Shown here in pieces: positions 15,573 through 25,234 of a DNA stretch of 64,000 nucleotides; the first letter of the stretch is position 1, and each line of letters begins with the position of its first letter. A program made the position numbers and the translations under genes. The notes under the pieces are model-generated. The model ran no database searches. It was not told where the DNA came from and saw only the letters and a program-made list of their open reading frames with translations. Source of the DNA: Methanothermobacter tenebrarum (GTDB lineage Archaea > Methanobacteriota > Methanobacteria > Methanobacteriales > DSM-23052); the NCBI RefSeq assembly GCF_023167465.1, contig NZ_AP025698.1, forward strand, positions 992,001 through 1,056,000. The letters are read 5' to 3'.

Positions 15573-16802
15573 TCAGAACTCTAATCCTTTTATCCTCTCC
15601 ATTGCCCTTTCTGTATTTTTTCGACTGTTAAAGGCTGATATTCGGATGTATCCTTCCCCGTGGGGTCCGAATCCCGTGCCTGGTGTCACAACTACCTGGG
15701 CTTCTTCTAGTAGTTTGTCGAAGAACTCCCATGAACTCATACCCGGTGTTTTAACCCAAATATAGGGTGCATTAACCCCCCCATAATATTCTAGTCCAGC
15801 TTCTTTTAGGTTTTCTCTGATTATCCTCGCATTTTCCATATAGTATCCTATTGATTCTTGGATTTCCCTTTGTCCCCTTTTTGTGTATGTTGCAGCTGCT
15901 GCAACCTGTACTGGATATGATACCCCATTGAATTTTGTGGTCTGTCGCCTGTTCCATAACCTGTTTACCTGGTGGGTTTTGCCCTGGGTGTCCTCTGCCT
16001 CCAGTTCCTCGGGTACGATTGTATAGGCACACCTTACACCAGTGAAACCGGCTGTCTTTGAAAAGCTCCTGAACTCTATTGCAACCTCCCTAGCCCCCTC
16101 TATCTCATAGATACTATGCGGTATCCTCTCCTCCTGGATATAGGCTTCATATGCTCCGTCAAATAATATTATACTCTTGTTGTCCATGGCATAATCCACC
16201 CATTCCCTCAGCTGGTCTTTTGTCAAACTCGTCCCCGTGGGATTGTTCGGATAGCAAAGATAGATCAGATCTACTCTTTCCTCGGGTAAGGGTGGTTGGA
16301 AGTTGTTCTCTGCGGTGCATGGCAAGTATGTGATATTCTTGTAACGGCCTTCCTTGTCTAGTGGCCCTCCGCGGCCTGCCATGACATTACTCTCCACATA
16401 CACCGGATATACCGGGTCTGTTATGGCGACTTTATTGTCTTTACTGAATATTTCCTGGATGTTTGCAGTGTCGCATTTAGCACCATCACTTATGAAAACC
16501 TCCCCTAGGCTTAGTTTAACGCCTCTTGGCTTGTAGTCGTTTTCTATTATCGCCCTCCTTAAGAAAGGGTAGCCCTGTTCAGGACCGTATCCCTTGAATG
16601 TTTCCTTTTCGGCCATTTCATCAACTGCCCTGTGGAATGCTTCTATAACAGCATGGGGTAATGGTCTTGTAACATCCCCTATACCCATGCTTATTATGTT
16701 GGCTTCTGGGTTTTTTCCCTGGTAGTCTTCCACTTTTTGGTTGATCTTGGAGAACAGGTAACTTTCTTCTAGGTGTAGGTAATTTTCATTGATTAGCGTC
16801 AA
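15573..16802 (-). CDS. dapL: LL-diaminopimelate aminotransferase
   Basis: PLP enzyme converting tetrahydrodipicolinate plus glutamate directly to LL-diaminopimelate, the lysine route used by Methanobacteriales. 409 residues, typical length. Visible features: GIGDVTRPLP (41-50), YPNNPTG (184-190), SFSKTAGF with the PLP lysine K249, and GTGFGPHGEGYIRIS near the end. The start is a TTG at 16802 with GGAGG 9 nt upstream. It is the last gene of the minus-strand block, convergent with the membrane-anchored protein gene, with only 4 nt between stops. Confidence 0.93.
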   Translation of the reverse strand: MTLINENYLHLEESYLFSKINQKVEDYQGKNPEANIISMGIGDVTRPLPHAVIEAFHRAVDEMAEKETFKGYGPEQGYPFLRRAIIENDYKPRGVKLSLGEVFISDGAKCDTANIQEIFSKDNKVAITDPVYPVYVESNVMAGRGGPLDKEGRYKNITYLPCTAENNFQPPLPEERVDLIYLCYPNNPTGTSLTKDQLREWVDYAMDNKSIILFDGAYEAYIQEERIPHSIYEIEGAREVAIEFRSFSKTAGFTGVRCAYTIVPEELEAEDTQGKTHQVNRLWNRRQTTKFNGVSYPVQVAAAATYTKRGQREIQESIGYYMENARIIRENLKEAGLEYYGGVNAPYIWVKTPGMSSWEFFDKLLEEAQVVVTPGTGFGPHGEGYIRISAFNSRKNTERAMERIKGLEF

Positions 16803-16818
16803 AATTATTATCCTCCTT

Positions 16819-18492
16819 TTATTTGTGGGTGTAGTAGAATATGATTTTCTTGTTTGTCTTGTCTACTCTTGCGAATCCGAATCTTTCAAGTTGTACTAGC
16901 TGGTCTGTTTTGAGTTTCTTGGCGTCTGGTTCAATTAGGCCTTCTATGATCTTTGTGCTTGGCATTATCACATTGGCTGGTATGCTCCCTTCTATGGGGA
17001 CCCAGTGTATTATCCTTGCATTGTGCCTTCTAGCCTCCTTTAGGCTACTGCTGTGATATTCTAGGTCTTTGTTCTTTATTTTCACGTTAACCGCATCTAC
17101 GAGCCTCAGTAGTTTAGCGCCCTTTAGGTCTTCTTTTTGGATGTAGACCCTGCCATTGAATGGTATTTGTCGATAGCCCCTCTCTGGGTGGTCTGGGTGC
17201 AGTGGCCTTTTGATCGTGGCTTTCAAGTCCTCTGGGAGGTTTCTGATCTTGAATGGTATGGGGTCTGAGACGAAGAAGTATCTGTCAGCAATCTCATCTA
17301 CTATGTTTTTGTTCAGGCCATAAATCTTCTCCCAACTTAGGGTTGAATCAGCTATCTTGGCGCCGATTTCTATCATGGCTTCTCTTATGGCCTGGGCTTG
17401 TATTCCCCGCCTTTTTATGGCTCTTATTGTCCCGAGTCTTGGGTCGTCCCATCCCTTGTATGTTCCCTCTTGTATCCCCTTCCTTGTCTTGGATGTGCTA
17501 AGTTGTATGTTGTCCATGTGTAGTCGACCGTAGTGTATGAATGTTGGGGGCTCCCAGTTGAAGTGATTGTAGAGGTATTTTTGTTTTTCTGTGTTTGTTA
17601 TATGGTCTTTTCCCCTGAGTACGTGTGTTATGCCTAGTAGGTGGTCGTCTATTGTTACCGCGAAGTTCATTGTAGGATATATGCGATATTTTCTGCCGGT
17701 GCGTGGATGGGCTTCTTCTACTATGCGGAGGCCTACCCAGTCCCTGATTGCAGGGTTCCTATGTTTGAGGTCTGTTTTCACTCTGAGGACCGCTTCTCCT
17801 TCTGACATTCCCCGCATTTTCTCCCAGCGTTTGAGGTTTTCCTCCTTTGGGAGGTTTCTGCACGGGCATGGTTTGGATTCGTCCTTTAATTTTTTGAATC
17901 TTTCCGGTTTACATGTGCAGATGTATCCTCCACCTTCCTGTAGTAGTTTTTTTGCATGGTCATAGTAGGTGGGGATTCTGTCGCTTTGTATTATGAGCTG
18001 GTCCCATTTTATCCCTAGCCATTCTAGGTCTTCTTGTATCATCTTGTAGGCTTGGGGGTCTACCCTGCGGGGGTCTGTGTCTTCCATGCGGAGTATTAGC
18101 TTTCCATTGTATTTTTTGGCGTATTCATGGTTTAGTATGGCTGCTCTTGCATGGCCTATATGCAGTGGACCGCTGGGGTTGGGCGCGAACCTCAGGATAA
18201 CCTTTTCTTTGATGTTGGGTAGTGGTGGTAGTTCCTTCTTCTTTTTTTCAGCTCCCCTTTTTTCTTCTACTTTTATCCCTAGCCTTTTTAGTTCTTCTTC
18301 TTGTTCTCTGGGGGTTAGTTTGTTGACCTTTTCCACTATATTCTTTGTCTCCTCTAGGACTTTTTGGGCTTTTTTTCTGAGTTGTGGTTCGTTGCTCATA
18401 ACCGCTCCTATCACTGCTTTTTCCATTGCCTTGCCCTTGTGTTTGACCGCGTTTATCAGGGCATATTTGTATATTATTTCTTCTAGGCCCAT
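16819..18492 (-). CDS. gltX: Glutamyl-tRNA synthetase
   Basis: Class I synthetase, archaeal GlxRS type, 557 residues, charging tRNA-Glu (and in archaea tRNA-Gln, later corrected by GatDE). The HIGH motif is at residues 111-114 (GPLHIGHARA) and LSTSKTRK is the KMSKS-like loop. A lysine/glutamate-rich N-terminal extension of ~95 residues is usual in archaea. The C-terminal domain is the beta-barrel anticodon-binding type shared with GlnRS. It lies 13 nt after the prenyl synthase gene and 16 nt before dapL. Confidence 0.95.
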   Translation of the reverse strand: MGLEEIIYKYALINAVKHKGKAMEKAVIGAVMSNEPQLRKKAQKVLEETKNIVEKVNKLTPREQEEELKRLGIKVEEKRGAEKKKKELPPLPNIKEKVILRFAPNPSGPLHIGHARAAILNHEYAKKYNGKLILRMEDTDPRRVDPQAYKMIQEDLEWLGIKWDQLIIQSDRIPTYYDHAKKLLQEGGGYICTCKPERFKKLKDESKPCPCRNLPKEENLKRWEKMRGMSEGEAVLRVKTDLKHRNPAIRDWVGLRIVEEAHPRTGRKYRIYPTMNFAVTIDDHLLGITHVLRGKDHITNTEKQKYLYNHFNWEPPTFIHYGRLHMDNIQLSTSKTRKGIQEGTYKGWDDPRLGTIRAIKRRGIQAQAIREAMIEIGAKIADSTLSWEKIYGLNKNIVDEIADRYFFVSDPIPFKIRNLPEDLKATIKRPLHPDHPERGYRQIPFNGRVYIQKEDLKGAKLLRLVDAVNVKIKNKDLEYHSSSLKEARRHNARIIHWVPIEGSIPANVIMPSTKIIEGLIEPDAKKLKTDQLVQLERFGFARVDKTNKKIIFYYTHK

Positions 18493-18505
18493 TATAGTCC
18501 CCGGG

Positions 18506-19507
18506 TTAATGTTTTCTCTCTATTATAAAGTCTGCTAGTTCTTCTAGGAGTTTTTTTGGCTGTGATTCTTCTAGTATTTTGAGTTTTTCCTTGGCCCTTT
18601 TTGTGTATTCTTGGGCTAGTCTGTGGGCGTATTCGATTGTTTCATATTTTTTGAAGATCTCTATGGCCTCATTAACGCCCTTCTGGTTTTTAGATTCTAG
18701 TATTCCTATCAGTTTTTCCCTGTCCTCTTTTGAGGCTTTTTCCAAGGTTTTCACTGTGAGTATTGTCATTTTTCCCTCTGCTATGTCGCTTCCTATGGGT
18801 TTTCCCAGGGTTTTTTCGTTTCCTGCTATGTCCAGGTAATCGTCGTGGATTTGGAATGCTAATCCTATCAGTTTCCCATATTCTCCTAATGCTTCGACTT
18901 CTTCGTGAGTGCCCCCACCCATTATCGCCCCCGATCTTGTAGCGGCTGATATTAGTGCTGCTGTCTTCTTGTATATCATCTCAAGGTATTCTTCTTCCTT
19001 GACTTTGAAGTTTCCTTCGAAGCCCATGTCCAGTGCCTGTCCTTCACATATTTTTATACAAGAGTCTGTGATGGTTGATAGTGCATTTGTAACGCGCTTG
19101 TATGATAGTTCATCGACCTTAGCCTTTAAGGCGCTTTCGAAGGCCTTGGAGAATAATATGTCACCTGCGAGTATTGCCATTGATTCCCCCCAGAGTACGT
19201 GGACTGCGGGTTGGCCTCTTCTCATCTCGTCCTTGTCCATGATATCATCATGTATTAGTGAGAATGTGTGTATTAGTTCTATGGCTGTTGCAACGTTTAT
19301 CGCATCCTCTATTTCACCGCCTACGGCCTGGCAGCTGAGGAGGGCTAGTGTTGGTCTGATCTTCTTGCCCCCGGCACTTATAAGGTGCATTGATGCCCTG
19401 TATAGGCTCTCGGGTGTTATATCAGCTAATATTTCCTCTAGTTTTGGGTTTATGAGCTTGGAGTATTCTCCAAGTGTCTCCATTAGATCCAAATCATATC
19501 CCTCCAT
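18506..19507 (-). CDS. idsA: Short-chain isoprenyl diphosphate synthase (FPP/GGPP)
   Basis: Makes farnesyl and geranylgeranyl diphosphate for archaeal ether lipids. Both aspartate-rich motifs are present: DDIMDKDE (first) and DDYLD (second), plus GGKKIRP near the N-terminus. The family in Methanothermobacter is bifunctional (C15/C20). The frame is open from an ATG at 19528; the ATG at 19507 fits the family N-terminus better, and an ATG at 19483 is also possible. The gene overlaps the end of the RNase J gene by 14 nt with this start. Confidence 0.92.
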   Translation of the reverse strand: MEGYDLDLMETLGEYSKLINPKLEEILADITPESLYRASMHLISAGGKKIRPTLALLSCQAVGGEIEDAINVATAIELIHTFSLIHDDIMDKDEMRRGQPAVHVLWGESMAILAGDILFSKAFESALKAKVDELSYKRVTNALSTITDSCIKICEGQALDMGFEGNFKVKEEEYLEMIYKKTAALISAATRSGAIMGGGTHEEVEALGEYGKLIGLAFQIHDDYLDIAGNEKTLGKPIGSDIAEGKMTILTVKTLEKASKEDREKLIGILESKNQKGVNEAIEIFKKYETIEYAHRLAQEYTKRAKEKLKILEESQPKKLLEELADFIIERKH

Positions 19508-20843
19508 TGAAAACTTGGGCCTGTCCATTCCTTAGTATGTGGATGTCATTACCCAACCTGTAACCTTCTTCTTCTGCGAGTTCGGCATATGCTGATAGCA
19601 TGTAAATGTCGCCGTGGGCTGGGATTACATGGACTGGGTTGAGCATCCTCAGGAAGTCCCTATGATCCTCCTTACCGGCATGCCCTGATACGTGGGCATT
19701 TGTATAAATCCTCGCCCCACTTGATATGAGTCTTTTCTCCATGAGGTTGCGGTTTGCTATATTCATTGGATTTGGTATGACTGGTGCGGATATGATGATG
19801 TTGTCTCCCCTTTTTACATTGAATTGTGTTTTGCCATTAGCTATCCTGGGTAGTAGGGCGTCTGGTTCGCCCTGGTGTCCTGTTGTCACGAGCAGGTAAT
19901 TTTCTCTGTTGGCCTCCGCCCTTGCAAGGGCCCTGTTAACTGATTTGGGACTTCCGAATATGCTCGCATTTTCCGGCAGTTTCAGGATCCCCATGGATTC
20001 TGCTAGGCTGCAGTATCTTTCCATTGATCTTCCAAGTAGAAGTATTTGCCGGTTGCTCTTTTTTGCTATGTCACTTATAGCCTGTATACGTTCTATGTGT
20101 GATGAGAATGTGGTTACTATCATGGCGGATTTTTCTTCTAATGGTCTTTTCATCATATCCTCTAGTATTATCCTTGCAACCTTCTCAGATGGTGTTTTAA
20201 CCTCCTCTGAGTCGGCTACTCTTGTCGTCTCCACTATTAATGCCAGCACGCCTTTACGTCCTAGTTCCTTTAGGCGATGGTAATCTGGTGGTGGTGATAT
20301 TATCTGGTGGTCGTCGAATTTGAAATCCAAGCCATATACTATTATACCCTCTGGGGTGTGTAGGGCTGCTATTACTGACTGGGGTATGCTATGTGTAGCA
20401 TTTATGAACTCCAGTGTCATGTCAGCTGATAGTTGGCATTTTTCACCAGCATTCAGAACCTCTAACCTATTGGGGACCTTGAATTTCCTCTCTGATTTTA
20501 TTATGTGTTCTATTAGTGCTATCGTGTAGGGTGTCCCTATTATGGGTGCATTGTAACGGTGGGCTAGTTTGGCCACTCCACCGATATGGTCTAGGTGTCC
20601 GTGGGTGAATACTATTGCCCTTACTTTCCCGTTAACTTCCTTCATGAGTGTGTCATCTGGTATAACACCCCTTTCTATGAGGTCTAGGCTGTGCATTCTT
20701 GCAATGTCGGTATCCTCATGTACATGTACCCTGTCTAGGTGTATTCCCATGTCGAATATTACTATGTCGTCGTTTATTTTGACTGCTGACATGTTTTTCC
20801 CGACTTCTTCGTAGCCTCCGATGGCGATGATCTCCACGGTCAA
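19494..20843 (-). CDS. rnj: Archaeal ribonuclease J (beta-CASP metallo-beta-lactamase)
   Basis: 449 residues with the metal motif THGHLDHIGG (H81, H83, D85, H86), a beta-CASP domain in the middle, and SGHAGKEDH and IPAHGD near the end. Euryarchaeal RNase J is a 5'-3' exonuclease that trims 5'-monophosphate RNA. It starts at a TTG with GGAGG 8 nt upstream, overlapping the isomerase stop by 4 nt. Placement of an RNA-decay enzyme between two isoprenoid genes is conserved in the order, as I recall it. Co-transcribed, but no functional link is known. Confidence 0.88.
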   Translation of the reverse strand: MTVEIIAIGGYEEVGKNMSAVKINDDIVIFDMGIHLDRVHVHEDTDIARMHSLDLIERGVIPDDTLMKEVNGKVRAIVFTHGHLDHIGGVAKLAHRYNAPIIGTPYTIALIEHIIKSERKFKVPNRLEVLNAGEKCQLSADMTLEFINATHSIPQSVIAALHTPEGIIVYGLDFKFDDHQIISPPPDYHRLKELGRKGVLALIVETTRVADSEEVKTPSEKVARIILEDMMKRPLEEKSAMIVTTFSSHIERIQAISDIAKKSNRQILLLGRSMERYCSLAESMGILKLPENASIFGSPKSVNRALARAEANRENYLLVTTGHQGEPDALLPRIANGKTQFNVKRGDNIIISAPVIPNPMNIANRNLMEKRLISSGARIYTNAHVSGHAGKEDHRDFLRMLNPVHVIPAHGDIYMLSAYAELAEEEGYRLGNDIHILRNGQAQVFNGGI

Positions 20844-21898
20844 TATCGTTGCCTCCTCGCATATTTTGACGTGTTAAAGCCCCTTTCATGCAACCAAGTT
20901 CTTGTTTCGCCTTTTATCACTATTGGGGCTTTTTTAAGTTCTTCTATGTTCTGGGCGCCCACCAGGTACATTGCCACTTTCAGGGATTTGTTGAACCTCC
21001 TTATTACATTGACAACCTCCCTGTAGCCCTTCTGAGCCCCTTTAAGGACTGGTAGGGCTATCCCAACAGCATCAGCTCCTAGTGCTATGGCCTTGGCAGC
21101 GTCTAATCCGCTTCTTATCCCACCCGATGCTATCACGGGTATTTTAACCGTCTGCGCAACCTCCACAGTACTCGCGGCCGTGGGTATGCCCCAATCCCAG
21201 TACAATCTCCCAAGATGTTTTTCCTCGGCCCTATAGGTTTCAACGGCAGCCCAGCTGGTCCCACCAGCCCCTGCAACATCTATAGCTGCTACTCCAATCT
21301 CCTCTAATCTGAGGGCGTCCTCTGCACATATACCCGCACCGGTCTCCTTTACCATTACCGGCACTTTTATATTCTCCACTATCCTCTTGATAGAGTCTAT
21401 CAGTCCACTGGAATTTATGTCACCCCCTGGTTGTATAGACTCCTGGAGGGGGTTTAAGTGGATTGCCAGGGCGTCCGCGTCTATCATATCCACTGCAGCC
21501 TCTGCATATTCTAGCTGGGGCGCTCCAATATTCCCTATCAGGAGTGTTGTTGGCGCTTCCTCCCTTGCAATAGTATAAGTGGCCTCCAGTGAAGGATCCT
21601 CTATACCCGCCCTTTGGCTTCCAACCCCCAATCCTATACCAAGTTCTTCAGCCGCCCTTGCAAGTGCCCTGTTTATATTGTAGGCCAGAGGATGGCCCCC
21701 TGTTATGGCTGTTATCATTATGGGTGATTTCAGTTCTTTTCCGAGTAATTTTATGCTCAAATCAATCTCCTCAGAGTCGACCTGGGTTAATGCATTGTGT
21801 ACGAGTTCCACATCCTTGAATCCTGTATCTTTCTTGTATTCTACATCATAGTGTGTGCACAATAGTATGTGTTCCAATTTTCTGTCTGAGATCATCAT
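20840..21898 (-). CDS. fni: Isopentenyl-diphosphate delta-isomerase, type 2
   Basis: FMN/NADPH-dependent isomerisation of IPP to DMAPP. 352 residues, full length. Motifs: TAITGGHP, GVGSQRAG, HLNPLQESIQPGGD, VKETGAGI, and a phosphate-binding GGIRSGLDAAKA with LGADAVGIA. It overlaps both neighbours by 4 nt, so translation is coupled with the isopentenyl phosphate kinase upstream and RNase J downstream. Confidence 0.94.
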   Translation of the reverse strand: MMISDRKLEHILLCTHYDVEYKKDTGFKDVELVHNALTQVDSEEIDLSIKLLGKELKSPIMITAITGGHPLAYNINRALARAAEELGIGLGVGSQRAGIEDPSLEATYTIAREEAPTTLLIGNIGAPQLEYAEAAVDMIDADALAIHLNPLQESIQPGGDINSSGLIDSIKRIVENIKVPVMVKETGAGICAEDALRLEEIGVAAIDVAGAGGTSWAAVETYRAEEKHLGRLYWDWGIPTAASTVEVAQTVKIPVIASGGIRSGLDAAKAIALGADAVGIALPVLKGAQKGYREVVNVIRRFNKSLKVAMYLVGAQNIEELKKAPIVIKGETRTWLHERGFNTSKYARRQRY

Positions 21899-22722
21899 AT
21901 ATCCCCATCTATAATTGTCCTCTTAAGTTCTCGGCCCAAGAGGGCTCTTTTGATATTCCCCGGCCTCTTGGCGTTGATTATCTCAGAGGTCACACCCTTC
22001 TCGGCCAATAATAGGAGTTCTCTTATTTTACCTAGCATGGCCCCGGTGACGTCCTCTGATGTTCCGGGCCGATATTTGATATCCTTGAGGGATTTTATCC
22101 TCTTTAGGAGTTTAGCGTCTGGGTGCTTTTTAGGGTCTTTGTCGAATACTCCGTCAACGTCTGTCCCTAGTATGACCCTATCAGGTTTTAGTATTTCTCC
22201 AAGGTATTTTATGATCTGGTCGCCTGAAAGTACAGACATTTTCAAGTTTTCATCCGCATCTAGGACCACATCACCATAGGTTACTGGTATGAAGCCCCTT
22301 TCAAGGTATGCGATTATTATCCTAGGATCTGCATGTTTTATCCTTCCATTATATGCTAATATGAAAGAAGAGGGTTGTACCGAAACAACCGGGATACCCT
22401 CCCTTCGTAGTGCGTCACATACATGAATATTTAAAAGTTTAACCCATCTTTGTATGATGGAGAATCCCATCATCTTTTTTTTCAATTCCCCCTTGCCTGT
22501 TGGGGCTCCTATCCTATACTTCTTCGCTAGGGGGTGGCCGAAGGACCCGGCCCCATGGACTATTATAAGGGATGATGGTAGGGACTCTGAGATCTCCCCT
22601 GCAATCCTTTTAAGGTTTTCATGGTCTAGGGTGGGCCTTTGGGCCTCTTTTTTTGTTATGACACTTCCACCCAACTTTAGTATGATCAATTCACGCCCCC
22701 TCATCGTATATTGGACTACCAT
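21895..22722 (-). CDS. ipk: Isopentenyl phosphate kinase
   Basis: Amino acid kinase-family enzyme that phosphorylates isopentenyl phosphate to IPP, the last step of the archaeal mevalonate route. 275 residues. Features: ILKLGGSVITKKE (the phosphate loop with Lys), VHGAGSFGHPLAKKY with the active-site histidine that defines IPK, GTDVDGVFDKDP, and DVTGAMLGKI near the C-terminus. The first ATG at 22722 follows AAAGGGAAA; an ATG 6 codons later is possible. Confidence 0.93.
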   Translation of the reverse strand: MVVQYTMRGRELIILKLGGSVITKKEAQRPTLDHENLKRIAGEISESLPSSLIIVHGAGSFGHPLAKKYRIGAPTGKGELKKKMMGFSIIQRWVKLLNIHVCDALRREGIPVVSVQPSSFILAYNGRIKHADPRIIIAYLERGFIPVTYGDVVLDADENLKMSVLSGDQIIKYLGEILKPDRVILGTDVDGVFDKDPKKHPDAKLLKRIKSLKDIKYRPGTSEDVTGAMLGKIRELLLLAEKGVTSEIINAKRPGNIKRALLGRELKRTIIDGDI

Positions 22723-22812
22723 GTACTTTTTTCCCTTTGAACCCTGGTTAAACTTTCAAAATCCACCTCATATGGGTTAAAGTGTGTGTGGGTTTAGCAT
22801 GGTAGTGTTGGT

Positions 22813-23763
22813 TTATTGGATGAGAACTCCCCTGGTTGATGGGTTTGCTTTCATGGCATTATATCCTCTGGCTGTTAGGCTTTCTAGGATTTGGCCTGTC
22901 CTATCTGGGTGTGAGTATGCTATTATGCTCCCACCGCCACCGGCTCCTGTTATCTTGGAGCCTAGCGCCCCTGCTTCTCTGCTTGTGTATATCATCTCTG
23001 ATAGGCTCTTGCTGTTGACTCCTATCGCGTCTAGTAGGCCCTGGTTTATGTTCATCAGTTCTCCGAGACATTCTTTATCATCGGATTTTAGTGCTTTTCT
23101 CGCTTTTCGCGTGATATGTGCTATGGCGTCCATGATAAGGTTCATGATCTGTGGGTGGCGTTCCATCCGTTCTTTCACGAGTTTAACCATCTTCGCAGTC
23201 TCTTCTGATCTAGTGTATCCTATGACCAGGGAATCTTTGAGGTCTCCTTTGATTTGTTCTATTTTTTCCTTGTCTAGGTATATTAGGCCACCGTGTGTTG
23301 ATATGGACGTGTCAAGTGGACTCGCAGCACCTTGAACTTCTAATTCGACTCTGTGGGCTCTTCTGGCGATTGATGGTAGCGTACTTTTCCTCTTGTGGTA
23401 GTTGTCGAGTGCTGCTATGGTCGCGACTGTGACGGCGGCTGATGAGCCTAGACCAGCCCCTATGGGGATGCTGATTTTAAGTTTTATATTGATGGGTGTG
23501 GAGTCATGGTAAAATTCTAGGGCTTTGAGGATATAATTTAGGATGCCCATTTCACCCTTCTTTAATTTTAATCCGGTTTCTGGGCTGAGTATGGCTTCAA
23601 GGTCGAGGTCGTCAGATTTTATCCTCGTATAATCCCTGTGGGATTCCTTGATGGTTATGGTGGCCCTCTTGTCTATTGCCAATGCTATGGCTGGTTTACC
23701 ATAAACTACGGCATGTTCCCCGAAGAGGATGGCTTTACCTGGTGCAGAGGCTTTCGAACCCAT
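22813..23763 (-). CDS. mvk: Mevalonate kinase
   Basis: GHMP kinase that phosphorylates mevalonate with ATP. 316 residues. Motifs: ASAPGKAILFGEHAVVYG (N-terminal GHMP motif 1), PIGAGLGSSAAVTVA (ATP loop) and KITGAGGGGSIIA (motif 3); a conserved D in PLDTSISTHGG is the expected catalytic base. The start has a GGTGGTCC site. A 90-nt gap with no visible gene separates it from isopentenyl phosphate kinase. Confidence 0.94.
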   Translation of the reverse strand: MGSKASAPGKAILFGEHAVVYGKPAIALAIDKRATITIKESHRDYTRIKSDDLDLEAILSPETGLKLKKGEMGILNYILKALEFYHDSTPINIKLKISIPIGAGLGSSAAVTVATIAALDNYHKRKSTLPSIARRAHRVELEVQGAASPLDTSISTHGGLIYLDKEKIEQIKGDLKDSLVIGYTRSEETAKMVKLVKERMERHPQIMNLIMDAIAHITRKARKALKSDDKECLGELMNINQGLLDAIGVNSKSLSEMIYTSREAGALGSKITGAGGGGSIIAYSHPDRTGQILESLTARGYNAMKANPSTRGVLIQ

Positions 23764-23785
23764 AGGACCACCACTATTTGTCCCC

Positions 23786-24619
23786 CTACTCTAGGATGAC
23801 TGAAGCGTATCCCACAACTGATGAATTGTCACCTGTCATGTCACCACTAGTGGCATATTTAAGGAGTCTGCCACTGGTAGCCCCTAACCCCTTGGCTGCT
23901 ATGATGGAAGCCGCCACCGGACCATAACCGCACATGCTAACATTGTATTGGTAGATCCTCTCATACAGGCTATTCTCGTCTAATGAGAGTATAGCCTCGA
24001 GGACTTTCTGGTCGTTTTTGTAAGCGACCTCGGCTGGTTCATAGTGTGTGAAATCTGTGCTTGCTATTACTAGAAAATCCTTCCCAGGGCTTGCATCTGT
24101 TATCGCGTTTCCTATTTCCTTCGCTGTTTCAAGGTCCTGCATCCACATGCAAATAGGCACTATCTTAAACTCCTGGTTGAAATATTGTAGGAATGGTAGG
24201 TGGACCTCGCAACTATGCTCTCCTAGGTGGGCTGATTCGTCCATGTCTATTATCCCAGAGGCTTCTAGGAGTTCTGTTGCGAGTTCTTCGTCGATTTTAA
24301 CAGGGCCTAGTGGTGTTATCCATTCTCCTCTGGGCATGATGGATACGCCCGAGCCCCTGCCTGTATGGTTTGGACACAATATTATGAAGGTTTCTGGGAA
24401 GCCATCAGCTGCGACAGCATGATATGTGTGGGCTGCCACCGGCCCTGAGTAGATGTAACCTGCATGGGGTGCTATAACAGCCTTCAGCCTCCTCTTATCT
24501 CCTATTCTGGGTATTCCCCCGGGGCCTAGTTGGTGGTGGAAGCACCATTTTATCCTCTTTTTCAGGGCCTCTGCTTCGGCCTCGTAGAATGTTCCTGCTA
24601 CTGCAGGTTTTCTTTTCAT
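23786..24619 (-). CDS. MEMO1 family protein (AmmeMemoRadiSam protein B)
   Basis: 277 residues, homologous to human MEMO1 and structurally like class III extradiol dioxygenases. The conserved metal/histidine positions are visible: IAPHAGYIYSGPVAAHTY, LCPNHTG, HLGEHSCEVHLPFL and ASTDFTHYEP. Biochemical role in archaea is unknown; it is often found with AMMECR1 and a radical SAM gene, which are not near here. It sits between rps2 and mvk, 9 and 22 nt away, within the same minus-strand transcription unit. Confidence 0.9.
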   Translation of the reverse strand: MKRKPAVAGTFYEAEAEALKKRIKWCFHHQLGPGGIPRIGDKRRLKAVIAPHAGYIYSGPVAAHTYHAVAADGFPETFIILCPNHTGRGSGVSIMPRGEWITPLGPVKIDEELATELLEASGIIDMDESAHLGEHSCEVHLPFLQYFNQEFKIVPICMWMQDLETAKEIGNAITDASPGKDFLVIASTDFTHYEPAEVAYKNDQKVLEAILSLDENSLYERIYQYNVSMCGYGPVAASIIAAKGLGATSGRLLKYATSGDMTGDNSSVVGYASVILE

Positions 24620-24628
24620 AAGATCACA

Positions 24629-25234
24629 TCATATTTTTACTTCGAATTCTGTTGGGGGAACGTCAAGGTCCTCGTCTTCTTTTAGTATGCCCTTTTCTCT
24701 GAGGAATTGTCTTGTGAGCAGCCAGTAGACTAGTGCTAGGGCCTTTCTACCCTTGTTGTTCACTGGTATGGCTATGTCCACGTTCCCTAGCAGGTTTTCA
24801 GTGTCGCAGAGGGCGACTACTGGTATGTTCACCTGTTTTGCTTCTATGATGGCCTGGGAGTCTGCTCTTGGGTCTGTTGCGACGAGTACCTTGGGTTCTG
24901 TGAATTTTGGGAAGTTTGGGTTTGTTAGAGTCCCTGGGATGAACTTGCCGGGGATTGTTTTCGCCCCGGTTATTTCCCCAAACTTTTTCACGGGTTTTTG
25001 CCCGTATTGTCTGGTTGATACTGCGAGTATATCATCTGGTTCGTATTTTGCCAGGAATTTTGCGGCTGCTATGATCCTGTCATTTGTCTTCCTAATGTCT
25101 AATACGTAGAGGCCGTCTGATCTTACACGGTAGATGTATTTTTCCATGTCGGCTGTTTTTTGTTGTGTGCCGATATGTAGGCCTGCTGCTAGGTATTTGT
25201 CCAATGGGATTAGGAGTTCTGCCAAGCATATCAC
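24629..25234 (-). CDS. rps2: 30S ribosomal protein S2
   Basis: 201 residues, archaeal length. Family motifs: LAAGLHIGTQQKT near the N-terminus, YVLDIRKTNDRI, and PGTLTNPNFPKFTEPKVLVATDPRADSQAI. Binds the 16S head-body junction. Its ATG overlaps the enolase stop by 4 nt, so translation is coupled to eno. Confidence 0.95.
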   Translation of the reverse strand: MICLAELLIPLDKYLAAGLHIGTQQKTADMEKYIYRVRSDGLYVLDIRKTNDRIIAAAKFLAKYEPDDILAVSTRQYGQKPVKKFGEITGAKTIPGKFIPGTLTNPNFPKFTEPKVLVATDPRADSQAIIEAKQVNIPVVALCDTENLLGNVDIAIPVNNKGRKALALVYWLLTRQFLREKGILKEDEDLDVPPTEFEVKI

